Shown: positions 27,212-36,850 of the stretch, in pieces
Layout of the letters: each line of letters begins with the position of its first letter
How positions within the stretch are numbered: position 1 is the first letter of the stretch
From: Zobellia russellii
Lineage (GTDB): Bacteria; Bacteroidota; Bacteroidia; Flavobacteriales; Flavobacteriaceae
Direction: 5' to 3'
DNA: 64,000 bases
Assembly: GCF_018728565.1 (NCBI RefSeq)
Contig: NZ_JACSOI010000001.1
Span: 434,001-498,000 of the forward strand
Translations under genes and position numbers: made by a program
The notes under the pieces: model-generated
Told to the model about the DNA's origin: nothing
The model's database searches: none
The model's input: the letters and a program-made list of their open reading frames with translations, nothing else

Positions 27212-29005
27212 ATCGTTTAATTTAAGAACGGCCATAAAGGCTTGTTGCGGTATCTCTACGTTACCAACTTGGCGCATACGTTTTTTACCTTTCTTCTGTT
27301 TTTCCAATAATTTTCTCTTACGGGATATATCACCACCATAACATTTAGCAGTTACATCTTTACGCAACGCTTTTATGGTTTCCCTAGATATGATTTTGGC
27401 CCCAATTGCAGCTTGTATAGGAATATCAAACTGTTGTCTTGGAATAAGCTCCTTTAATTTTTCACACATCTTTTTACCAATGCTCTGGGCATTATCAGCA
27501 TGTATAAGGGCCGATAGGGCATCAACAGGTTGTGCGTTCAATAGAATGTCTACACGTACCAATTTAGAGGTACGCATACCTATTGGAGCATAATCAAATG
27601 AAGCATACCCTTTAGAAACGGTTTTCAATCGATCATAAAAATCAAAAACAATTTCTGCCAAAGGCATATCAAAAGTAAGCTCAACCCGCTCTGTGGTTAA
27701 ATATGTCTGATTGGTAATAATCCCTCTTTTTTCAATACAGAGAGACATTACGTTACCCACAAAATCGGCTTTAGTAATAATAGTGGCCTTAATATACGGT
27801 TCCTCAACACGATCTACCGTAGAAGGGTCAGGTAGGTCCGTAGGGTTATTTACGATTAACGGTTTATCCGGATCTTTTCTGGTAAATGCATGATAACTAA
27901 CATTAGGAACGGTAGTAATTACGGTCATATCAAACTCGCGTTCCAATCGTTCTTGAATAATCTCCATATGAAGCATGCCCAAGAATCCGCAACGAAAACC
28001 AAAACCTAAGGCAGCACTACTTTCCGGTGCAAAAACCAGCGAGGCATCGTTTAGCTGAAGTTTTTCCATAGAAGAACGGAGTTCTTCAAAGTCTTCGGTA
28101 TCCACAGGATAGATTCCGGCAAAAACCATTGGTTTTACATCCTCAAAACCGGCAATGGCGTTTATGGTAGGATTGGCGGAATCCGTAATAGTATCACCAA
28201 CTTTTACCTCACGGGCATCCTTAATACCTGTAATCAAATAGCCTACATCTCCTGCCTTTATAGTTTGCTTGGGGTGTTGGGTTAATTTTAAGGTACCCAC
28301 CTCATCGGCAAAGTAGCTTTTATCCGTAGCTACGAATTTTATCTTTTGTCCTTTTTTAATTTCTCCGTTAATGACCCTAAAGTAAGTCTCTACACCTCTA
28401 AAAGGATTATAAACCGAATCAAAAACCAATGCCTGAAGGGCTTCATCGGGGTTTCCTTTTGGTGCTGGTACGCGTTCTATGATGGCAGCAAGAATTTCCT
28501 CAATACCAATACCGGTCTTGGCACTGGCCGGGATTACATCTTCTGCGTCACAACCTAATAAATCCACGATATCGTCCGTTACTTCTTCCGGATTGGCACT
28601 TGGTAAATCTACTTTGTTCAGAACCGGAATAATCTCTAAATCGTTCTCTAGAGCCAAATATAGGTTGGATATGGTTTGTGCCTGAATGCTCTGCGCGGCA
28701 TCTACCACTAATAGGGCACCTTCACAGGCAGCAATGGAACGGGATACCTCGTATGAAAAATCTACGTGGCCCGGGGTATCTATGAGATTAAGAATATATT
28801 GTTCACCCTTATAGGTGTAATCCATTTGTATGGCGTGGCTTTTAATGGTAATCCCACGTTCTCGCTCCAAATCCATGCTGTCTAGCAACTGCTCTTTTTT
28901 CTCACGGGCGGTTACGGAGCCAGTAAAGTCCAACAAACGGTCTGCCAAGGTACTTTTACCGTGGTCAATATGGGCTATAATACAAAAGTTTCTAATGTTC
29001 TTCAT
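27209..29005 (-). CDS. lepA: Elongation factor 4 (LepA)
   Basis: The product has 598 residues from the ATG at 29005 ([19 protein letters not shown]), the standard LepA start; a TTG at 29032 would add a tail unlike the family. GTPase motifs are AHIDHGKST (P-loop), DTPGHVDF and [10 protein letters not shown]-Tu domain 2, EF-G-like domains and the LepA-specific C-terminal domain ([11 protein letters not shown] ...) follow. LepA is a ribosome-associated GTPase that acts on elongation or on 30S assembly. The gene is single and ends in the shared terminator. Confidence 0.97.
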   Translation of the reverse strand: MKNIRNFCIIAHIDHGKSTLADRLLDFTGSVTAREKKEQLLDSMDLERERGITIKSHAIQMDYTYKGEQYILNLIDTPGHVDFSYEVSRSIAACEGALLVVDAAQSIQAQTISNLYLALENDLEIIPVLNKVDLPSANPEEVTDDIVDLLGCDAEDVIPASAKTGIGIEEILAAIIERVPAPKGNPDEALQALVFDSVYNPFRGVETYFRVINGEIKKGQKIKFVATDKSYFADEVGTLKLTQHPKQTIKAGDVGYLITGIKDAREVKVGDTITDSANPTINAIAGFEDVKPMVFAGIYPVDTEDFEELRSSMEKLQLNDASLVFAPESSAALGFGFRCGFLGMLHMEIIQERLEREFDMTVITTVPNVSYHAFTRKDPDKPLIVNNPTDLPDPSTVDRVEEPYIKATIITKADFVGNVMSLCIEKRGIITNQTYLTTERVELTFDMPLAEIVFDFYDRLKTVSKGYASFDYAPIGMRTSKLVRVDILLNAQPVDALSALIHADNAQSIGKKMCEKLKELIPRQQFDIPIQAAIGAKIISRETIKALRKDVTAKCYGGDISRKRKLLEKQKKGKKRMRQVGNVEIPQQAFMAVLKLND

Positions 29006-29106
29006 TGATGGTGAGCTTATTTCGGCAAGCAAATCGTTTTACATTAAGTTGGCAAAGATACGTTATTTTAAGCCTGTTTCATCAAAGAGCATAGGCGCAA
29101 AGTACT

Positions 29107-30288
29107 TTATAGGGTATTTGTGTCGTTGGATGACCCAAAATGATTGGAACAATATTGTACGGGTGTGCAATCATGGGCTTTTTTAAAAGCTCTGTAAAAC
29201 GCATTTTTGGAGTTGAAACCACATGTAACGGAAAGGGCTTCTACAGAATAGGTATGAAGGTAATTGTCCTCAATTTTAACCGCTGCATAACTAATGCGCA
29301 TTTGGTTGATGTAATCATTAAAATTATCGTAGTTAGACTCACTAATAATATGCGTTAATTTTCTTGTAGGTATGTTGGTGGCCCTAGATAGGGTATCTAT
29401 TTTTAGGTTAGGGTCAAGAAAGGCCCTGGTTTGCTTAAGATGGTTATCAAGCTCGGTCAAGACATCTTCTACATTTTCTGCTGTAGGGGGTATGTCCGCA
29501 TCAGGATTTTTAATGTATAAGTTGGGTAGACCTATCAAAAGGTTGGGGTTCCACAGCAGATAACAGGAAACCAACAGAAAACTGCAGCAAACCAGAAGGC
29601 CAAGAACAATATGTACAAATCGGAACATGGGTATAAGGCCAATGGCGATTAATGCATTAACAATGTAGAGGATTACCAGAGAGAGGCTGTGTATGGTCTG
29701 AATAATAGTAAGATCGTATACCCATTTTTTCACCAGAGCAAATTGCTTGGAAAATACTTGTTGCCGCTTTCTGAAAAACGAATTGATCAAGCGCCATTGA
29801 AATAATAAATATATAACCGATGATGAGGCCCTACAAGCAATGTTTACACACTCAGGTAGCAAACCGTCTTGACCGGTATAGGTTTTTGAAAAGTCCTGCG
29901 TAATCTCAAATACCATTTTAGACTTTTCATTCAGGTCCATGATGTAAAATGGAAAGTAATTGACCGTAAAGAATAGAAATGGTATTAAATGTAGGGCATC
30001 TATCTTTTTAAACGATTTTTCGCCGTTCAAAACAGCTCGCACGTAGAGATAGGATAATGGAAAAATTAAGTAGGTAATAGGGGCGGGAATTTTATATAGG
30101 TACGGAAAATAGTTAATAACACCATATACGATAAAGAGGTAAAAGCTATTGCAAAGTGCGATCAGAACCAGTAGCACAGCTAACAAATGCCCAGAAAACG
30201 AATTCTCCTTATTTAGCCTGAATCGTATAAGGAATGCTGTAAAAAGACAAAAGAGGACTCCAACGAACTGAAGAATGTCTATTAGCAT
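29107..30288 (-). CDS. Membrane-anchored AraC family transcriptional regulator
   Basis: In this 393-residue protein the N-terminal half has about seven hydrophobic helices (from MLIDILQFVGVLFCLFTAF to about residue 245) and the C-terminal ~110 residues form an AraC helix-turn-helix domain (LDPNLKIDTLSRATNIPTRK ... GFNSKNAFYRAFKKAHDCTPVQY). This membrane-plus-AraC design is frequent in Bacteroidota and probably senses an envelope or extracellular signal. Its targets are unknown; the nearest divergent genes are the small protein at 30403 and the TonB receptor at 30886. Confidence 0.9.
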   Translation of the reverse strand: MLIDILQFVGVLFCLFTAFLIRFRLNKENSFSGHLLAVLLVLIALCNSFYLFIVYGVINYFPYLYKIPAPITYLIFPLSYLYVRAVLNGEKSFKKIDALHLIPFLFFTVNYFPFYIMDLNEKSKMVFEITQDFSKTYTGQDGLLPECVNIACRASSSVIYLLFQWRLINSFFRKRQQVFSKQFALVKKWVYDLTIIQTIHSLSLVILYIVNALIAIGLIPMFRFVHIVLGLLVCCSFLLVSCYLLWNPNLLIGLPNLYIKNPDADIPPTAENVEDVLTELDNHLKQTRAFLDPNLKIDTLSRATNIPTRKLTHIISESNYDNFNDYINQMRISYAAVKIEDNYLHTYSVEALSVTCGFNSKNAFYRAFKKAHDCTPVQYCSNHFGSSNDTNTL

Positions 30289-30402
30289 AAGAATAAGTTT
30301 TGGTTAGAGGTCGGGGTTGTTACAATTTCGGAAATCGTAACAGTTGTGATAGCCTAGGCTATTAAATTTAAGGCTATTTTAAAAAGCAAACAAGCATTTT
30401 CT

Positions 30403-30786
30403 ATGTTAACACCAGACAATAGCACAGATAGGTTTTTGTATAAAGTAAAGAAGTGGGGAGAAGTCAACCAAGATATTTGTTTGCTTTTATACACAGATCA
30501 CACAAAAGAGGAAGCACTTATATGTCCTTATTGTTTTTCAATATTTGTAGTAGTACAAGAATATTTAGATTTCACTAAGAAATTGTATTGGTTGGAATTT
30601 TTTGGGGAAACTCAAGTTTACAAGGTAACCCTTACAGACGAGGGTACCATTATAGAGGTGGACTATGAAAATAAGTTGAAGGTTAAATTTGTCATTGTAG
30701 CCTCTGGCGGAAAACAATCTTCCGATACGTGCGAAGGTCTAGGAGTATTAATGAACAAAAGGCACAATAGGAAAAACTGTGATTAG
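30403..30786 (+). CDS. Hypothetical protein with a CPYC motif
   Basis: I do not recognise this 127-residue protein. It has no signal peptide and reads as alternating strands and helices. A C-P-Y-C pair (about residues 42-45) may bind metal or be redox-active, and there are further Cys near the end (SDTCEGLG and the penultimate residue). It lies between the divergent AraC regulator and the TonB receptor, with about 100 bases on each side. Confidence 0.6.
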   Translation: MLTPDNSTDRFLYKVKKWGEVNQDICLLLYTDHTKEEALICPYCFSIFVVVQEYLDFTKKLYWLEFFGETQVYKVTLTDEGTIIEVDYENKLKVKFVIVASGGKQSSDTCEGLGVLMNKRHNRKNCD

Positions 30787-30885
30787 TAATTTAAGATTTA
30801 ATTGCTATGCTTGCATAATAATACATCGTTTCGTGTAGGATTTTACATAAAATATATTAGATTTGGTAACAGAATTTAATATTGA

Positions 30886-33288
30886 GTGAAGAAATTTATT
30901 TGCCCCTTATTTTACCTACTGCTCTCCAATTGCCTACTTTATTCCCAAGATTTTGTTCTTACGGGTACGGTAACAAGCAATGAAGATACGAGTGTTGCCT
31001 TTGCAAATGTTCAGTTAATGAGCGTAATAGATTCCACCTTAATAACGGGAACTTCTACTGATGAATCCGGTACTTACCAGATGAATAAAATTTCCCAAGG
31101 GAAATATTTAATAAAGGCCAGTTACATAGGCAATGAAAGCCCACTTAGACGCATTACTGTTAACGGAGACCTTGAACTAGAGCCATTGGTTATAAATGAG
31201 AATGGCCAAAACCTTGATGAAGTAGTGGTTATCTCCCAGAAACCTAGGTTGGAAAGAAAAGTAGACCGATTGGTTTTTAATGTGGAGAACACCCCATACT
31301 CGGATGGTGATGTTTGGGATGTGCTAAAGATTACTCCGAGCATTATGATCATGAACGATAAGATAAGCGTTAAGGGCAGTAGTGCAGTAGGCGTATTGAT
31401 AAATGGACGAAAAATAAACATTCCTTACAATGATATTGTAAACCTGTTATCGGGAACCTCTGCATCCAATGTTCAAAGTATTGAGGTCATAACTAACCCT
31501 CCTGCAAAATATAGCGCAGAGGAAAGTGTGCTCATTAATATTGTAATGAAGAAAAATATTGTTGCGGGCTATAATGGGGCTATCTATAATAAATACGTTC
31601 AAGGTGTACTTCCCAAACACACCGTAGGAACCGATCATTTTTTTAAGGGGAAGAAAACACAACTTTCGCTCAATTATAACTTTCGCCATGATAGGGATGT
31701 TATATACTATACGGACATTACTAACTTTTCTCAAGATGATGGGTCTATTTCAACTTGGTCTGCGGAACAGGAGTATTTGAGCAACAATAAACAGCACAAC
31801 TTATCTACATTTTTCGACTACGATATTAGCGATAAAAGTAAAATCAGTTTTACGACCATTACCCTTTGGGAACCTGATAAGTCCAGAGTTTACGATACAG
31901 ACACTGATTTGGTAGGGGATAACCGCTGGTCTAGTTTTGAGACCCTTAACAATGCAACAAGAGAAAAGATCAATACCTCTTACTACTTAGATTATATTCA
32001 AGATTTGAATACAGAGGGAGCACAACTATCCTTTAATGCGCATTTTACGTTTTATGAAGAGTCGGATTCACAATTGTTGAACACTACTTTTTTTGATACG
32101 AACAGGGAACTAGCGGGGGAAAACCAATTTACAACGGAAACCTATCAAAAACTGAATCTGTATAGCTTACAAGGAGATTACCTAACGCCTTTAGGCGATG
32201 CAAGTACCCTTGAAACCGGACTTAGATTTGCAGGAATTTCCTCTAATAGTAGCATTCTTCAGCAAGGTTTTGATCGGGACCAGCCCGGTATAGACCCATC
32301 GGCATCCGGTATTTTTGACTATGACGAATCTATTTATGCGGCCTACACACAGTATTCGGGTAAATGGGAGCATTGGAAGCTTAAGCTAGGGCTTCGTGCG
32401 GAATATGCCGAGACAGAAGGAGAATGGGATATGGAAAGACAGAGCAGTGAACGCAATAATTTTCAGCTATTCCCTTCCGGCTCTATACAGTATACACCAA
32501 ATGACAAGCACGATTTTAACCTGTATTACTTTAGAAAGATAACAAGGCCAAGATACAGTAGCATCAACCCTTTTCAAACTTTCCAAAGTACGTTTTCTAC
32601 CATTGAGGGAAACCCGGAACTCTTACCGGCAACCAGATATTACTTGGCGGGTGGCTATACTTTTGATGATACCTACACGGTTGAGGTTTTCTACAAAAAC
32701 AAAAAAAACGGACTAGGCGAGTTAATTTTTCAGAATAACGATAGTAACTTATTACGCTTTATTTCTTCCAACTTAGACCAAGAAACGGCGTACGGAATAG
32801 ACTTTTCGCTCAATAAGAATTTCACCAATTTTTATAATAGTTACGTTCTTATCAGTTTCTATGACGAAACCTTTAAGTTCAATAACTTAAGTACCAGCGA
32901 GCAGGTATCTTTGGATCAGTTTAGTTGGTTTATACGCAGTAGCAACAATTTTTCGCTTTTAAAGGACCGATCTCTTACTGCAGACCTTAATTTTGTCTAT
33001 ACCTCTGCCCTGCTTTCGGGGAATTCTAAATTTGACCCTTTTGGAGCAATAAATTTAATGTTGCGTAAAACGTTTTACGATAAGAAGCTTAGTGTGTCTA
33101 TGGGGCTTGAGGATATATTTAACCAAGGCAACCAGCTAAACACCCGAAATTACCAAGATCAAAACGGAACATCCTTTAAAAGAGGAGAGAACAGATTGTT
33201 TGTTCTGGGTTTACGTTATAGGTTTGGTAATTCTAAAATGCGAGACAATAAGAAGTCTAAAAGGGTTGATGAGCGCAACCGGATCTAA
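30886..33288 (+). CDS. TonB-dependent outer-membrane receptor with N-terminal carboxypeptidase-regulatory-like domain
   Basis: The 800-residue protein starts at a GTG (30886) that opens a signal peptide (KKFICPLFYLLLSNCLLYSQ). A CarboxypepD_reg-like beta-sandwich (~22-95, VLTGTVTSNEDTSVAFANVQL) and a plug domain (~110-220, DVWDVLKITPSIMI ... IEVITNPPAKYSAEES) precede a 22-strand-type barrel of the OMP_b-brl_2 group that ends in an aromatic-rich strand (FVLGLRYRFGNS) plus a basic tail. It is not SusC-like and has no SusD partner. It imports or senses an unknown ligand; the nearby AraC regulator may control it. Confidence 0.93.
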   Translation: MKKFICPLFYLLLSNCLLYSQDFVLTGTVTSNEDTSVAFANVQLMSVIDSTLITGTSTDESGTYQMNKISQGKYLIKASYIGNESPLRRITVNGDLELEPLVINENGQNLDEVVVISQKPRLERKVDRLVFNVENTPYSDGDVWDVLKITPSIMIMNDKISVKGSSAVGVLINGRKINIPYNDIVNLLSGTSASNVQSIEVITNPPAKYSAEESVLINIVMKKNIVAGYNGAIYNKYVQGVLPKHTVGTDHFFKGKKTQLSLNYNFRHDRDVIYYTDITNFSQDDGSISTWSAEQEYLSNNKQHNLSTFFDYDISDKSKISFTTITLWEPDKSRVYDTDTDLVGDNRWSSFETLNNATREKINTSYYLDYIQDLNTEGAQLSFNAHFTFYEESDSQLLNTTFFDTNRELAGENQFTTETYQKLNLYSLQGDYLTPLGDASTLETGLRFAGISSNSSILQQGFDRDQPGIDPSASGIFDYDESIYAAYTQYSGKWEHWKLKLGLRAEYAETEGEWDMERQSSERNNFQLFPSGSIQYTPNDKHDFNLYYFRKITRPRYSSINPFQTFQSTFSTIEGNPELLPATRYYLAGGYTFDDTYTVEVFYKNKKNGLGELIFQNNDSNLLRFISSNLDQETAYGIDFSLNKNFTNFYNSYVLISFYDETFKFNNLSTSEQVSLDQFSWFIRSSNNFSLLKDRSLTADLNFVYTSALLSGNSKFDPFGAINLMLRKTFYDKKLSVSMGLEDIFNQGNQLNTRNYQDQNGTSFKRGENRLFVLGLRYRFGNSKMRDNKKSKRVDERNRI

Positions 33289-33298
33289 ATCTGCGGGC

Positions 33299-33484
33299 TT
33301 ACTTCGTATCCAAGCTAAAATTACTAAGCATAATTCCGCAAGTACCAAAGCTTATGAGTAGATAAACACCGGTTAGAATAAAGAAAATCTTAGCCGTTTT
33401 TTTGTTCTTTCTCGCCAAACCTACAATGCCCAAAATCAAGAAAATTATAGGAGGTCCTATCATTAGAAATACAAGCGTAATCAT
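33299..33484 (-). CDS. Small two-helix membrane protein in the Lgt-like/radical SAM operon
   Basis: The 61-residue protein has two hydrophobic helices (LVFLMIGPPIIFLILGIVGL and IFFILTGVYLLISFGTCGIM) joined by a basic loop (ARKNKKTAK). It has no recognised family. Its start codon overlaps the stop of the radical SAM gene by 4 bases, so translation is coupled and it belongs to the same operon. It could be an accessory subunit holding the soluble radical SAM enzyme at the membrane, which is inference. Confidence 0.75.
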   Translation of the reverse strand: MITLVFLMIGPPIIFLILGIVGLARKNKKTAKIFFILTGVYLLISFGTCGIMLSNFSLDTK

Positions 33485-34875
33485 ACCGTTTCGTTTTGTA
33501 ATTCCTTTAATCGTTCTATTTTATCATCTCTGTAAAATAAGTTCATAGTTTCAAAAGGAATAATTTTATAGTCTTTGTTCACGATGTGCACACAAGATTT
33601 CTTAATGGCACGTACATCAAAATTATGGGCATCTATAAACTGCATGATAATGATACGAAACAGGTTATCGTACCCAAGTTCTGGAGCGTCAATTTCAGGT
33701 AAACAACACATAATACTTTTCAAGTTTTCCGATGCTTTTTCAACGGAATTGCCTGTACTAAAAAGCTCGATCATTTTGCCGTGCAGTTGCTCATCTTGCT
33801 CGTAAATAATGGTGTTTTTACCTTCGTTCAATAAATCATCTGGGTTAATGAACCTAGTTAGCGGGTTTACCTCATCGCCTAATTTTAGAGCATATGCCAT
33901 CACCAAGGCGTCGGGGTTACAGGGTACCGGTATTAAATCGTCTGGTTCAAAAATGGGCGATTGCTCTAAAATTTTTCTACGTACTTCAGTTAAGGTAATA
34001 CGGTTTTCATCTACTTCAAAATTTTCTAATCTACCGGCAATTTGGGTGGGCTGAAAAGTTACGCCGCGCACACATTTTTGTTTTAGGGCAAAGTCTATGG
34101 TGCTTCCCATTTCATGGTCGTTCAGCCCCTTTTGTAATGTGACTACCAATGTTGTGGAAAGGTTCAATTCATTTAGGTAGTCTAACGCTTGTAGACGAAT
34201 ATCTGCCAGGTCTGCCCCTCTTAAGGTTTGTAGTACATGGTTATCCAAAGAATCAAACTGTAAATACACTTCAAAATCTGGTGCGTAAGTTGCCAATCGT
34301 TTCGCAAAATCAAAATCTTTTGCAATTTTAATTCCGTTGGTATTCAACATTAAATGCCGAATAGGGAGGGTTTTTGCGTAATCAAGAATTTCAAAAAAGT
34401 TAGGATGTATGGTAGGCTCACCACCACTAAGTTGAACTACATCTGGTTCGCCCTCGTTCTTAACGATAACATCTAACATTTTTTTGATTTCCTCTAATGT
34501 TCGGTGTCTACCATAAGTAGGCGAAGAACCAGCATAGCAGGTAGGGCAGGTAAGGTTGCAGCGGTCGGTCAGTTCAATAACCGTAAGACAAGAATGTTGC
34601 TCGTGATCTGGGCAAAGTCCGCAATCATAGGGGCATCCATAATGTGTTTTTGTATTGAACGTTTTTGGGTATTCAGAAGCCTTATTATAGTTTCTTATGT
34701 TCTTATAGTATTCTATGTCGTCTGCAATAAGAACTTTGCTCCTACCATGCTCTTTACAGTTTTTAAGCATATATACCTTCTTGTTCTCAAAAACGATTTT
34801 GGCATCTATGCGTCGTAAACATTGTGGACAAAGGCTAAGTGTAAAGTCATAATAAGTGTAGTTTTTGGAGGACAT
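33481..34875 (-). CDS. Radical SAM enzyme of the MJ0619/Tes-like group
   Basis: In this 464-residue protein the radical SAM cluster motif C-x3-C-x2-C is at Cys106-110-113 (TDRCNLTCPTC), and GGEPT follows near residue 150. Additional cysteines lie N-terminally: CPQC (16-19), NCKEH (40-43) and G-C-P-Y-D-C-G-L-C-P-D-H (80-91). That last segment is characteristic of archaeal MJ0619-type enzymes, including tetraether lipid synthase Tes, and related bacterial lipid-coupling enzymes (COG1964). Such proteins join or modify unactivated carbons, several of them on lipid chains. It overlaps the Lgt-like gene by 29 bases and the small membrane gene by 4, so the three are one operon. The substrate is unknown. 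Confidence 0.85.
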   Translation of the reverse strand: MSSKNYTYYDFTLSLCPQCLRRIDAKIVFENKKVYMLKNCKEHGRSKVLIADDIEYYKNIRNYNKASEYPKTFNTKTHYGCPYDCGLCPDHEQHSCLTVIELTDRCNLTCPTCYAGSSPTYGRHRTLEEIKKMLDVIVKNEGEPDVVQLSGGEPTIHPNFFEILDYAKTLPIRHLMLNTNGIKIAKDFDFAKRLATYAPDFEVYLQFDSLDNHVLQTLRGADLADIRLQALDYLNELNLSTTLVVTLQKGLNDHEMGSTIDFALKQKCVRGVTFQPTQIAGRLENFEVDENRITLTEVRRKILEQSPIFEPDDLIPVPCNPDALVMAYALKLGDEVNPLTRFINPDDLLNEGKNTIIYEQDEQLHGKMIELFSTGNSVEKASENLKSIMCCLPEIDAPELGYDNLFRIIIMQFIDAHNFDVRAIKKSCVHIVNKDYKIIPFETMNLFYRDDKIERLKELQNETV

Positions 34876-35629
34876 AGGTAATGGCTTGGCTAATGATTTT
34901 GTAGTAGTATATAAGACAAATTAAGCATAATAATTGGATGCTGCTCAGCCCTAGAACAAAAAACGTATTTGGCTTTAAAAACTCTATTAAGAAGCGGAAA
35001 GAGAAGTAAGAAATCATAAAAATTTTAAAGAGCATGCCGTTTTCAAAGGATTTTGTCTTCTTTTTTATTCTTTTAAGTCCTATGAAAAGTAGGAGTAGAA
35101 AAGCTACCTCGTAAAGCGCAATAGGGTGTCTTGATAACCCGTCACCCAAATCCATTCCCATAAAAGATGAAGTTTGTCTACCATAGGTAAATTCATTGGT
35201 TCCGACTAAAAAACATCCCACTCTGCCAATTATTATACCCAAGATGATAGGTAAGGTAAAAAGGTCTCCTGACGATTGCTTCTCCCCAATAATTAACTTG
35301 GCAAGCTCTACCCCCAATAGACCACCAAAAAGCCCGCCCATAATGGTCTTGTTGTTCATTAATGCCATCCAACCCTGTTCGTAATGTACGAAGGGTTCTT
35401 CCAAAAAAGCAATCACTCTAGAAAGTAGCAAGGCTCCAAAAATGGCGCCAATAATTATAGTTAGGCGGTTGCTTGAGGAAATGGTATCAACGCCATGCTT
35501 ACGAGAAAAAACATAGTACCTAAAGGCAATGAAAAACGCTAGGTACTCCAGAATAAGGTGCATGTTCAGTTTTATTCCAAATACAATAGGCTCAAAAGGT
35601 AGCGAGACAATAAGTAGCGTATGGGTCAT
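34847..35629 (-). CDS. Lgt-like (prolipoprotein diacylglyceryl transferase family) membrane protein
   Basis: This 260-residue integral membrane protein has about seven helices. Lgt-family landmarks are IGRVGCFLVGTNEFTYG with the conserved Arg, RHPIALYE, and a late R-F-L-I-E-F-L-K (YFSFRFLIEFLKP). At the place where true Lgt has H-G-G the sequence reads M-G-G-L (NKTIMGGLFGG), so an important histidine of E. coli Lgt seems absent. It may therefore be a divergent member transferring glyceryl or another lipid moiety. It is first in the operon with the Tes-like radical SAM gene. Being the cell's main Lgt is possible but less likely. Confidence 0.8.
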   Translation of the reverse strand: MTHTLLIVSLPFEPIVFGIKLNMHLILEYLAFFIAFRYYVFSRKHGVDTISSSNRLTIIIGAIFGALLLSRVIAFLEEPFVHYEQGWMALMNNKTIMGGLFGGLLGVELAKLIIGEKQSSGDLFTLPIILGIIIGRVGCFLVGTNEFTYGRQTSSFMGMDLGDGLSRHPIALYEVAFLLLLFIGLKRIKKKTKSFENGMLFKIFMISYFSFRFLIEFLKPNTFFVLGLSSIQLLCLICLIYYYKIISQAITYVLQKLHLL

Positions 35630-35815
35630 GAAATTATTGTCAGAGCTTTATTTTAAAATTAAAGATTGAAATATAATTCGAAGCGTATATGAAGACTTCA
35701 TTTTGATACTAATTTACATCGTTTCTATAAACAAGTATTTTAACAAGTAATAATAGCTTGTAAAACCACAGAATTTATCGAAAAGCCTAAGTAATGCCCT
35801 TCCCGTATTTTTATA

Positions 35816-35823
35816 TAACTTTG
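35816..35823 (+). promoter_or_regulatory. Probable -7 promoter element of dusB
   Basis: TAACTTTG matches TAnnTTTG and lies 20 bases before the GTG start of dusB, so the leader would be short. No clear -33 element is visible. Confidence 0.4.
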
Positions 35824-35843
35824 CAACCCAAAATTAGAATGCA

Positions 35844-36839
35844 GTGCCCAAAATAGGAGACATACAACTACCTGATTTTCCGTTGCTTTTAGCGCCAATG
35901 GAAGATGTAAGCGATCCACCATTTAGAGCCCTTTGTAAAGAGCAAGGAGCCGATGTGGTGTATACCGAATTTATTTCTTCGGAAGGATTGATTCGTGATG
36001 CGGCCAAAAGCGTCATGAAGTTAGATATCTACGAAAAAGAAAGACCTGTAGGCATCCAGATTTTTGGTGCCAATTTAGATAGTATGTTACAATCTGTAGA
36101 GATTGTAGAGAAGTCCAATCCGGATATCATCGATATTAATTTTGGATGCCCGGTAAAAAAGGTGGTGAGCAAAGGTGCCGGTGCAGGTATACTAAAGGAT
36201 ATAGATCTAATGGTATCGCTTACTAAAGCCATGGTAGAACACACCAAACTACCAATAACCGTAAAAACGCGTTTGGGGTGGGACAGTGATTCCATTAAAA
36301 TAGTTGAGGTGGCCGAACGTCTGCAGGATGTGGGTTGTAAGGCCATTGCCATTCATGGTAGGACCAGGGTACAGATGTATAAGGGTGAGGCCGATTGGAA
36401 ACCTATTGCCCAAGTAAAGAATAATCAGCGCATGCATATTCCCGTTTTTGGTAACGGAGATGTAGATTCTCCCGAAGCCGCAATGAAGATGCGTGATGAG
36501 TATGGGTTGGACGGAGCCATGATCGGTCGTGCCAGTATTGGTTATCCATGGTTTTTTAATGAAGTAAAGCATTTCTTTGAAACCGGAACACACAAAGCAC
36601 CGCCTACCATGCCCGAGCGCGTAGAAGCGGCTAGAAGGCATTTGCAAATGGCCATTGATTGGAAAGGCGAAAAGTTAGGTGTTTTTGAGACCAGAAGGCA
36701 TTATACCAATTACTTTAAAGGTATTCCCAACTTTAAGGAATACCGAATGAAAATGGTAACCAGTGATGATTCCGTTGATGTTTTTCAAGCGTTTGACGAG
36801 GTGCTAGAGAAGTTTGGCGACTATCAGTTTACTTCCTAA
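35844..36839 (+). CDS. dusB: tRNA-dihydrouridine synthase (DusB type)
   Basis: The 331-residue protein starts at a GTG (35844); the nearby ATG at 35839 is out of frame. The flavin-binding TIM barrel begins FPLLLAPMEDVSDPPFRALC. The catalytic region N-F-G-C-P-V-K-K-V, with the proton-donor Cys, and KTRLGWD / AIHGRTR (~140-185) follow. A C-terminal helical tRNA-binding domain ends the protein. It reduces uridine to dihydrouridine in the tRNA D-loop using FMN and NADPH. It is convergent with the FtsX-like permease gene. Confidence 0.95.
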   Translation: MPKIGDIQLPDFPLLLAPMEDVSDPPFRALCKEQGADVVYTEFISSEGLIRDAAKSVMKLDIYEKERPVGIQIFGANLDSMLQSVEIVEKSNPDIIDINFGCPVKKVVSKGAGAGILKDIDLMVSLTKAMVEHTKLPITVKTRLGWDSDSIKIVEVAERLQDVGCKAIAIHGRTRVQMYKGEADWKPIAQVKNNQRMHIPVFGNGDVDSPEAAMKMRDEYGLDGAMIGRASIGYPWFFNEVKHFFETGTHKAPPTMPERVEAARRHLQMAIDWKGEKLGVFETRRHYTNYFKGIPNFKEYRMKMVTSDDSVDVFQAFDEVLEKFGDYQFTS

Positions 36840-36850
36840 ACACAGAAGAA

